This document shows, one piece after another, positions 51,776 to 58,726 of a stretch of 64,000 nucleotides of DNA. Origin of the DNA: Filimonas effusa (GTDB lineage Bacteria > Bacteroidota > Bacteroidia > Chitinophagales > Chitinophagaceae); the NCBI RefSeq assembly GCF_004118675.1, contig NZ_SDHZ01000001.1, forward strand, positions 2,108,001 to 2,172,000. The letters are read 5' to 3'. The notes under the pieces were generated by a model. That model ran no database searches. It was not told where the DNA came from and worked only from the letters and a program-made list of their open reading frames with translations. Within the stretch, counting starts at the first letter, position 1; each line of letters begins with the position of its first letter. The position numbers and the translations under genes are program-made.

Positions 51776-52687
51776 ATGGATACTAATAACAAGGGAAGGT
51801 CACATAAGAATATCTGGTACGGGTTAGGACGACAGCGTATTGAAATACCAAAACCAGTATTGAAATCGAGAGTACATACCAATAGCTGGTTAAAACAAAT
51901 GCATCTTTGCGGACTGGGTTATTACCCACGCGCAGAAGGCCATTACACTTACCGTAAAAAAGGTTTACCCGAAAACTTTTTGTTCTATTGTGTTGATGGA
52001 CACGGATGGTATCAGTTAGGCGATAAACAATATACCGTAGGGCCCAATGAATTTTTTATGCTGCCCCAGAACGTAGAACATGCCTACGGCAGCGCAGAAG
52101 ATGATCCCTGGACAATATACTGGATCCACTTCGGAGGAGACTTCCTTCCGGAATTCAACAACATGATCTCCGCAAAAGAGGTCATGAAACCAACCTATAT
52201 CCAGAACAACGAGGAAATATATAAACTCTTTAGCCGCATTTATAAAACATTGGAATTGGGTTACAGTACCGATAACCTCATGTTCGTAAATATGTGCCTG
52301 TCGCATTTCCTGACTTTGTTCATGTATAGTCCCCGCCATCATACGGCTATCCCTCATGATAGTACAGACTGTATAGATAGCGCTATTGTTTATATGCAGG
52401 AACATATCAGCGAAAACCTTACGCTGAATGAACTAAGCCAGCATTACAACTATTCCCCTTCCCGCTTTTCAGGATTGTTCAAGCAGAAAACAGGCTATGC
52501 CCCTATCGATTATTTTATTCAGATGAAAATGCAGAAGGCCAGCCAGCAACTGGCGCTTACAAGTAAATCTATCAAGGATATTGCACTGAGCATGGGATTC
52601 GACGACCCTTACTATTTCAGCAGGCGTTTCAGAAAAATCATCGGGGTACCTCCAACAGCTTACCGGAATATGCGCCAGGATGGGTAA
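51776..52687 (+). CDS. AraC-family transcriptional regulator
   Basis: 303 aa from the ATG at 51776; the TTG two codons earlier is not needed. N-terminal cupin sugar-binding domain of AraC type (about 30-165, with YYPRAEGHYTYR and GHGWYQLGDKQYTVGPNE), and C-terminal double helix-turn-helix (about 205-300: LTLNELSQHYNYSPSRFSGLF, split as LTLNELSQHYNYSP and SRFSGLF, then DIALSMGFDDPYYFSRRFRK). It is the only DNA-binding regulator in the window and the only long gene on the plus strand in its region. The shared operator at five promoters has the two-repeat, 21-bp geometry used by AraC-class activators, which makes it the leading candidate regulator. The inducer is probably a sugar released from the target glycan. 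Confidence 0.92.
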   Translation: MDTNNKGRSHKNIWYGLGRQRIEIPKPVLKSRVHTNSWLKQMHLCGLGYYPRAEGHYTYRKKGLPENFLFYCVDGHGWYQLGDKQYTVGPNEFFMLPQNVEHAYGSAEDDPWTIYWIHFGGDFLPEFNNMISAKEVMKPTYIQNNEEIYKLFSRIYKTLELGYSTDNLMFVNMCLSHFLTLFMYSPRHHTAIPHDSTDCIDSAIVYMQEHISENLTLNELSQHYNYSPSRFSGLFKQKTGYAPIDYFIQMKMQKASQQLALTSKSIKDIALSMGFDDPYYFSRRFRKIIGVPPTAYRNMRQDG

Positions 52688-53717
52688 ACTGCTGTAAAGG
52701 CACACCACCCGCTGCATTCGACTGGTAGGCAGCCTCAACACAGGCCATCGTATAAAAAGCATCGGTAACGGTGTTATCAGGTCCGCCCATATTTTCCGCC
52801 CCCGTGGCCATTACCTGCTTCATGGCACCGATAAAAGCATGCGGAAACCAGCTCCCCTCAACCGGAAGGGTCTTCCATTCAGGCGTACAGCCGTCTTCCA
52901 GTGTTACATATTCAAAAACATCAGGTATTCCACCCGGATAATTGATCAGCGACCCCATCGTCATTTTAATGGCGCCACGCGTACCTTCCAGCTTTATATA
53001 AGCCTGCTGATGCGCTTCGCCATATACATGTGTATGGTTGGTAGCTATGGCGGCGCGTATGCTGTCGCCATAATCCATAATGATATTGGAACGTACAGAA
53101 GATAACTGCGACATCAAAGGATGCCGTGTAGTTTTAGCATATACCGAGTGAGGATTTCCCAGGAAGGAACGCACCAGGTCTATATAATGTACACTATGAT
53201 AAAGTATCTCTACCCGCGGGCTGTTATAAAGGAATTCCCATAAATGCCAGGGCGTAAAAACATTGACATTGACTTCTACATCACAAAGCTCTCCTATAAC
53301 ACCTGCCGCCAGCAACTCCCGCGCAGTTTTTACATAAGGAGCATAACGGAGCTGAAAATTGACCCCGGCCTTCATATGCTTACGGCTGGTAAGCGCTACT
53401 ATCTGGCCCGCTTCCTCCAGATTATTACCCATAGGCTTCTGCATAAGCACAGTTGCACCATCAGGTAACTGGTTTAATACCGGCAATACGGCGTCCGCCG
53501 GCAGGGCTATGTCAAAAACGGCGTCGGCAGGCGCCTGGGCCAGTAATTCTTTCAGGCTATTGAAAACACGTGTGACGCCAAAACGGGTCGCAGTAGCATG
53601 CGCTTTCACCACATCCCTGTCATAAATACCCTCAACGGCATAACCTGCCAACTGGTAAGCTGGCAAATGCGCATCGTTAACAATTCCCCCGGCACCTATG
53701 ATATAAATGGGTCTCAT
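52638..53717 (-). CDS. Gfo/Idh/MocA family oxidoreductase, last gene of the CoA operon
   Basis: 359 aa from the ATG at 53717 (MRPIYIIGAGGIV); an upstream TTG is not needed. Rossmann GAGGIVNDAHLP and lysine motif LMQKPMG, followed by the C-terminal domain. Cytoplasmic. Its 3' end overlaps the 3' end of the AraC gene by 50 bp on the opposite strand. In order with the amidohydrolase upstream it could form a lactone that the hydrolase opens, the usual start of oxidative deoxy-sugar breakdown; this is inference. It differs clearly from the 15816-16880 enzyme. Confidence 0.87.
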   Translation of the reverse strand: MRPIYIIGAGGIVNDAHLPAYQLAGYAVEGIYDRDVVKAHATATRFGVTRVFNSLKELLAQAPADAVFDIALPADAVLPVLNQLPDGATVLMQKPMGNNLEEAGQIVALTSRKHMKAGVNFQLRYAPYVKTARELLAAGVIGELCDVEVNVNVFTPWHLWEFLYNSPRVEILYHSVHYIDLVRSFLGNPHSVYAKTTRHPLMSQLSSVRSNIIMDYGDSIRAAIATNHTHVYGEAHQQAYIKLEGTRGAIKMTMGSLINYPGGIPDVFEYVTLEDGCTPEWKTLPVEGSWFPHAFIGAMKQVMATGAENMGGPDNTVTDAFYTMACVEAAYQSNAAGGVPLQQFTHPGAYSGKLLEVPR

Positions 53718-53811
53718 TCTCAATCGTAAAGAATCAAAAATAGAAATTCAGCAGCACAAAAGGAGTGACCGTAATTACCCTCCCCCAACCGGTTTCCGAA
53801 ATTTAACTTTT

Positions 53812-54663
53812 TCAGACCCCGTAAAAGCCGGCCGCCGTTGTAAACAGCACTTTTTCCTGCCCCGCAACATCCCATAAACGGGCCAGCACCTCCCGGTACT
53901 GGGTCCAGGTATGAACGTAACTGCCCGCCGGCAGGGAAACCGGCCAGTCTCCACCGCAACAACAACGGTCTTCACCGAAATGCTCGGCAACGAATGAGAT
54001 ATAAGGAAAAACGGTGTCGGCAGACCAGCTGCCGCCAGCAGCTGCCGTTCCCAGACCCGATATTTTAACAAAGAAGTTGGAATGAGCCGCCGCCTCGCGC
54101 ATTAATACACCCCACTCTCCAAAGCGTACGCCGGCGGCAACAGGAGGTTGATTCATATGGTCGAAGATCATCCGGAGCGAAGGTACCTTGCCGGCCAATT
54201 CCAGCGCCGTTTCTATATGAGAAGGCAATACGCCCACCAGATCGTAAGGCAATCCGTGGGCAGCGACCAATTTAAGGCTTTCTACGACGTTTTCCCGCAA
54301 AAGCCACCTTGGGTCTGCCTCGTCGTGGATCAGGTGCCTGATGCCCTTTAAAAGCCCGTTTTGGCCGTATTCTCCCGCCAGCAGGGCAGCAGTTTTATCC
54401 GGCTCAGCCAATGGCAGCCATCCCACTACACCAGAGATCCATTCTGCAGACGCTGCCGTTTTCAGCATCCATTCCGTGTCAGCAAGCGTATTATCGGCCT
54501 GTACCAGTATTCCGGCATGAATTCCCGCCGCTACACGATCGGCTTCCAGCTCCTCTAAAGCATAACTGCGCAACAAAGAGGCAGGCGCCGCCTGAAGCCA
54601 GTTGTATGGCGACAAGCTTCGCTCCCAGATATGTACATGCGTGTCGATGGTTTTGCCGGACAT
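53812..54663 (-). CDS. Amidohydrolase-2 family protein, probable sugar lactonase
   Basis: 283 aa, cytoplasmic. PF04909-type metal-dependent TIM barrel: THVHIWE at residues 8-14 gives the HxH metal site, FDHMNQP a further His, and GGDWPVS the conserved Asp. The length and the early WERSLSPYNW segment resemble the L-rhamnono/L-fucono-lactonase-like branch of the family. Lactone hydrolysis is therefore the preferred guess; decarboxylases of the family are an alternative. It is 21 bp after the CoA-transferase gene and 94 bp before the Gfo gene. Confidence 0.83.
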   Translation of the reverse strand: MSGKTIDTHVHIWERSLSPYNWLQAAPASLLRSYALEELEADRVAAGIHAGILVQADNTLADTEWMLKTAASAEWISGVVGWLPLAEPDKTAALLAGEYGQNGLLKGIRHLIHDEADPRWLLRENVVESLKLVAAHGLPYDLVGVLPSHIETALELAGKVPSLRMIFDHMNQPPVAAGVRFGEWGVLMREAAAHSNFFVKISGLGTAAAGGSWSADTVFPYISFVAEHFGEDRCCCGGDWPVSLPAGSYVHTWTQYREVLARLWDVAGQEKVLFTTAAGFYGV

Positions 54664-54684
54664 GCAGGCAATATAAATATTGTT

Positions 54685-55836
54685 TTAATAGGAAACGAGT
54701 CCAAACTGTTTTTCTATCAAACTGTTATGCTCCCCTAATAAAGGAGCCCCCTGTTCAGAATGAAATATCTCAGCGTCAATTTTTATGGGACAACGGGTAG
54801 TTTTTATAGAAAGGCCATTGCTGGTTTTCACCTGCAGATCCATATGCAGCGCCTGGTAGGCGGGCTCTTTCATCATGGTATCGTAATTCATGACCGGGGC
54901 GCACCAGATATCTGCGGGCTCCAGGATCGACAGCCAGTACTTTGTAGCTTGCGTGGTCAAATGCTTCGCCAATACCTGTTTAATCTCATCCCGCTTACTA
55001 AACCAGTCGCCGGCATCGGTATACGGCGCCAGCGCTTCACAGTCCAATAACTTACAAAGTATCCTGATATCGCCCATGGCAAGCGCCAGATGGCCGTCTG
55101 CCGTACGGTAAATGCCATACGGAGCCGCGATATAGGCATGCGCTCCATTCACAGCGCTGCGAACAGGCAGCTGACCGCCATCATTATAAAAACAGGTAAG
55201 CACCTCGAACTGGAAATCCAGGGCCGCTTCCAGCATACTCACCTGCACCAGTGCGCCGGTGCCGTGGATCGCACGTTGATAAAGTGCTGCCAGAATGCCC
55301 TGCGCTATATGTGTACCCGCCAGTATATCCACTACAGATACGCCCATGGGGGTCGGATAATCCGTTTGTTTGTTATTCAGCCAGGTTAAACCCGATAAGG
55401 CCTGCACCAACAGATCCTGCCCGGGCAGTTCTTTCCAGGGACCTTCCTCACCATACCCGTTCACCTCGGCATATACTATCGAAGGATTGACCGCTTTCAC
55501 CGATTCATAGTCCAACCCAAGCCTTGTCATCACACCCGGCCGGAAATTATGCATCACAACATCGGCGCTCTTTAAAAGCTGCTTTACCTTTTCCAGGTCT
55601 TCTTTATTCTTCAGATCAGCAGCATAACTCTGCTTGTTACGGTTAATGGCGTGAAAAATAGTGGACTCCCCTTCTATCACTACTTCGGATACATAAAGAT
55701 GACGGCAGATATCGCCCGTACCGGGCTTCTCTATCTTGATCACCTGTGCTCCCATATCGGCCAGCCGAAGGCTTGCCGAGGGCCCGGAGAGAAACTGACT
55801 GAAATCTATGACTATGATATCCTGCAACGGCTTCAT
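54685..55836 (-). CDS. CaiB/BaiF (family III) CoA-transferase, copy 2
   Basis: 383 aa. Full-length family III CoA-transferase: DFSQFLSGPSASLRLADMG start, INRNKQSYAADLK, NFRPGVMTRLGLDY, and catalytic Asp170 in VVDILAGTHIAQG. It moves CoA between carboxylic acids in the cytoplasm. It is a close paralogue of the next upstream gene (10 bp away). Pairs like this often make one heteromeric enzyme, as with succinyl-CoA:malate CoA-transferase SmtAB. The acid here is unknown. Confidence 0.9.
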   Translation of the reverse strand: MKPLQDIIVIDFSQFLSGPSASLRLADMGAQVIKIEKPGTGDICRHLYVSEVVIEGESTIFHAINRNKQSYAADLKNKEDLEKVKQLLKSADVVMHNFRPGVMTRLGLDYESVKAVNPSIVYAEVNGYGEEGPWKELPGQDLLVQALSGLTWLNNKQTDYPTPMGVSVVDILAGTHIAQGILAALYQRAIHGTGALVQVSMLEAALDFQFEVLTCFYNDGGQLPVRSAVNGAHAYIAAPYGIYRTADGHLALAMGDIRILCKLLDCEALAPYTDAGDWFSKRDEIKQVLAKHLTTQATKYWLSILEPADIWCAPVMNYDTMMKEPAYQALHMDLQVKTSNGLSIKTTRCPIKIDAEIFHSEQGAPLLGEHNSLIEKQFGLVSY

Positions 55837-55846
55837 TACACAATCG

Positions 55847-56989
55847 TTATTTAGTGAATTCTTCGGTTATCTGTTTAGTATGCTGCCCCAGCAACGGCGC
55901 CGCTTTTTTTGAAGTAAGCCTTTCTCCGTTGAAACGCACCGGACAGCGTGTAGTGGTGATCTGCTGGCCACCCGCAGTGGTAATTACTTGCTCCATCCCA
56001 ATCCTACGGTAACCTTCCTGCTCACTTAGCTGTTGCCAGTTAAATACCTGCATGGCCCATAGATCATGTTCATGAAGAAGTGCCAGCCAATAGGCAGAAG
56101 AACGCTGCGATAAATGAGCAGCCAGGCACTGCTTTATAAGGTCTCTTTTCAAAAACACATCCGCCTGATCAAACGTCAGCAGGTCGTCACAGCCAATATG
56201 TTTTCCCAACTCATGAATATTCATCATAGCAATGGCTATATGGCCATCACTGGTGGCATAAATGCCATAAGGAGCTCCCAGCAACGGGTTACCGTTGCTT
56301 ACGCCACTTCGCTGCGGCAATGTTCCGCTTGCATGGTAAGTGGTCACCAGCTCAAACTGGAAGTCAATCAATGACTCCAGCAGGCTTATTTCCACTCGCG
56401 CGCCCTTACCCGTTTTATGACGGCGGATAAGCGCTCCCAGAATTCCCTGCACCAGCTGGGCGCCGCAAAGCGTATCTCCTATCGATAAACCAAAAGGTAC
56501 CGGGTCGTCTCCTGCATTGCCACTGGTATAAGCTAAACCGCTCACCGACTGCAACAACAGGTCCTGCCCCGGCCTGTTCTTCCACGGACCTTCCTTGCCG
56601 TAACCGGAGATCTCGGCATAAATGATCCGTGGATGCCAGTCCTGGATACTATCATAGTCCAGTCCTATTTTTTCCATAACGCCCGGACGGAAATTATGAA
56701 TAAGCACATCCGCTTTTAAGATCAGCTTTTTTACCAGTTCCCGGTCTTCTTCCTTTTTCAGATCGGCAGTAAAACTTTCTTTATTGCGGTTGATGGTATG
56801 AAATAATAAACTATCCTCTTCCACCCAAAGGTCTTTGATAGCCAGCCTGCGGCCGGCATCACCACCCTGCGGGCGTTCTATTTTAATAACCCTTGCTCCC
56901 AGATCTGCAAGGCGTAACCCCGCAGATGGCCCCGACAAGTACTGGCTGAATTCCAGCACCACTAATCCCTGTAATGGCAATTGGTTCAT
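55847..56989 (-). CDS. CaiB/BaiF (family III) CoA-transferase, copy 1
   Basis: 380 aa with the same motifs as its neighbour: EFSQYLSGPSAGLRLADLG, INRNKESFTADLK, NFRPGVMEKIGLDY, and catalytic Asp172 in SIGDTLCGAQLVQG. Both copies keep the catalytic aspartate, so neither is visibly dead. It overlaps the solute-binding-fold gene by four bases (ATGA), indicating coupled translation. Confidence 0.9.
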   Translation of the reverse strand: MNQLPLQGLVVLEFSQYLSGPSAGLRLADLGARVIKIERPQGGDAGRRLAIKDLWVEEDSLLFHTINRNKESFTADLKKEEDRELVKKLILKADVLIHNFRPGVMEKIGLDYDSIQDWHPRIIYAEISGYGKEGPWKNRPGQDLLLQSVSGLAYTSGNAGDDPVPFGLSIGDTLCGAQLVQGILGALIRRHKTGKGARVEISLLESLIDFQFELVTTYHASGTLPQRSGVSNGNPLLGAPYGIYATSDGHIAIAMMNIHELGKHIGCDDLLTFDQADVFLKRDLIKQCLAAHLSQRSSAYWLALLHEHDLWAMQVFNWQQLSEQEGYRRIGMEQVITTAGGQQITTTRCPVRFNGERLTSKKAAPLLGQHTKQITEEFTK

Positions 56990-58158
56990 AACGACGGATT
57001 TAAAGCAGGAAGATCATAAAGGGAGTGTTGATATAAATTGTTCATGGTATCCAGCACCTTGCCGGCATCTCCGCCATACTGCAGAAAATCCTGCAACGGC
57101 ACACCTGCGCGGTCCTGGAAATACAAATGCCCGCTATAACGCGGCCTCAGGAAGGCATTGTCCATAGAAGGCAACAGGTCACGAAAGAAATTATCTGTAA
57201 TATAATTCGCATCTTCATCAAGCCATGCAAGCCTGTGACCGGGCTGTCCTCCGTTCTGTACGTAAAACTGCGCCTGGAAATCGGAAGAGGCAACCATTTC
57301 AGCAAAAAGCAGCGCCTCTTCGCGGTGCGATGAATATGCCGATACGGCAAGCCCCGTGCCTCCAATAGTGCCACGGAGTTTTTGTCCGTTGGCAAACGTT
57401 ACCAGGTCGCCATACTTTAAACGGAATTCAGAATAACCTTTACGTGCATAGTTCGAATAGCTATAGGCAAAAGGACAGTACAGGTAATCGTCTTCAGACG
57501 ACATCAGCTCTGCTACTGCTATAGGATTATAGCTATACATCTTTTTATCGATCAGCGCATAAAACTCGCGCATCGTTTCCAGGGCTTTTAAACCGGTGGC
57601 GCGGTCTATCACCTCATCTTCTGTTTTAAAAGGAGCATTACCATGAACGATGCAAAAAGTATAAAAATTCATGAGCAGGTCAATAGGAATGGCAGGCACC
57701 GCAACTTTTCCCAACCTGGCCAGCGCCAGCACGTCTTCCCATGTTTCAGGAACAGCAATACCTTCACGCTCCAGCAGGTCGGCACGGTAACTCGCTGCCG
57801 GCGATGCGGCATCTATTGCCAGTGCCCACTGATGACCGCCATAAAAATAACTGGAATGAGAAGCACCAACAGAATGAGCAGCCTGGTCTGCCAGGTAATG
57901 CTTCGATATATATTGATCCAGTGGCAAAACACCCAATGTAGCGGCGGCAGTACCTACCCAGGGATGATCTATAACCAGTAAATCGTAATGTGTAACCAGT
58001 TTTTCAATCGGATAGTCGGCAAATTCTTGGAGTGATCTTTTTTTCCAGATAAATTCAATCTCAGGATATATTTCAGAAAAACGCTGTGCAGCGGCAAATA
58101 ATGGTGTAATACCCCGGCTATGTCCCCAGGTGATTCCATTGACAACAATCTTTGGCAT
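56986..58158 (-). CDS. Extracellular solute-binding-protein fold without signal peptide
   Basis: 390 aa from the ATG at 58158 (MPKIVVNGITWGHSRGI). The longer in-frame start at 58209 lies inside the preceding gene and adds a charged, non-signal leader. The body is a family 1/8-type periplasmic-binding-protein fold: VPETWEDVLALARL, WALAIDAASPAASYRADLL and GGTGLAVSAYSSHREEALLFAE are typical of sugar ABC-transporter binding proteins. No export signal or lipobox is present and no ABC permease or ATPase gene is nearby. It probably works in the cytoplasm, as a binding or chaperone-like partner of the CoA enzymes, or an unrecognised enzyme. Function unknown. Confidence 0.78.
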   Translation of the reverse strand: MPKIVVNGITWGHSRGITPLFAAAQRFSEIYPEIEFIWKKRSLQEFADYPIEKLVTHYDLLVIDHPWVGTAAATLGVLPLDQYISKHYLADQAAHSVGASHSSYFYGGHQWALAIDAASPAASYRADLLEREGIAVPETWEDVLALARLGKVAVPAIPIDLLMNFYTFCIVHGNAPFKTEDEVIDRATGLKALETMREFYALIDKKMYSYNPIAVAELMSSEDDYLYCPFAYSYSNYARKGYSEFRLKYGDLVTFANGQKLRGTIGGTGLAVSAYSSHREEALLFAEMVASSDFQAQFYVQNGGQPGHRLAWLDEDANYITDNFFRDLLPSMDNAFLRPRYSGHLYFQDRAGVPLQDFLQYGGDAGKVLDTMNNLYQHSLYDLPALNPSL

Positions 58159-58171
58159 TTGCAATGTTTTT

Positions 58172-58615
58172 TTAGGCTGACTTCTTCTTCGCCAGCAGAA
58201 TGTGCTCACAAACCATTACCAGTTCCTGGTTTTGATTGAAGGTTTCTACCAACTCAGTCACCAGGCCATAACCCGGTTTCTTATGTTCTTTCAGCGCTGT
58301 TATCGTTATTTTCACTTTTATAGTGTCTCCAATGAACACAGGCTTTGTAAAACGCAACCGCTCATACCCATAGGTCATGGCGAGCTCGTTGATATGGCCT
58401 GCTGTTAATCCCACTGCTACACTGAAAATAAGCGTTCCGTGTGCCATCCGCTGTTTAAAAGGTTGCGTCTTGCACCACTCCGCATCCATATGATGCGGAA
58501 AAAAATCGCCCGTCTGACCAGCATGTATTACAATGTCTGTTTCAGTGATGGTACGACCTCCTGTTTCCCTTACCTCATGTAACTCAAATTCCTCGAAATA
58601 CTTATTCAAAATCAT
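58172..58615 (-). CDS. MaoC-like hot-dog (R)-hydratase/dehydratase
   Basis: 147 aa from the ATG at 58615 ([14 protein letters not shown]), which fits the promoter ending at 58645; earlier starts would precede the transcript. Single hot-dog MaoC domain with the hydratase-2 motif GDFFPHHMD. Asp37 and His42 stand at the catalytic positions, and the usual Asn is replaced by Phe39. Enzymes of this type hydrate or dehydrate acyl-CoA esters. With two CoA-transferases in the same operon, a substrate such as a hydroxy-acyl-CoA derived from a sugar acid is plausible. First gene of the operon, behind operator copy D. Confidence 0.88.
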   Translation of the reverse strand: MILNKYFEEFELHEVRETGGRTITETDIVIHAGQTGDFFPHHMDAEWCKTQPFKQRMAHGTLIFSVAVGLTAGHINELAMTYGYERLRFTKPVFIGDTIKVKITITALKEHKKPGYGLVTELVETFNQNQELVMVCEHILLAKKKSA

Positions 58616-58644
58616 ACGCCCTGTGCTATCTGTTTCAACACACA

Positions 58645-58713
58645 TAAATGTCCACCTTAATGCGGGGGCGTACAATAGATTATTTAGGCATTTTAATGGA
58701 CTATTTTGCTATC
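58645..58713 (-). promoter_or_regulatory. Promoter with tandem 21-bp operator, copy D (CoA operon)
   Basis: Leftward: distal repeat 58713-58693, proximal repeat 58692-58672, -33 ATTG (58676-58673), 20-nt spacer, weak -7 GACATTTA (58652-58645). It is 30 bp before the MaoC-like start codon and controls the six-gene CoA operon. The operator half is as well conserved as at susC although the -7 element is poorer. Confidence 0.68.
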
Positions 58714-58726
58714 CGGTTCAAATCTA

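Noticed and set aside
58616-58675. Longer start of the MaoC-like protein at 58675
   Set aside because: It lies upstream of the proposed -7 element and adds residues absent from the hot-dog domain; the ATG at 58615 begins the domain properly.
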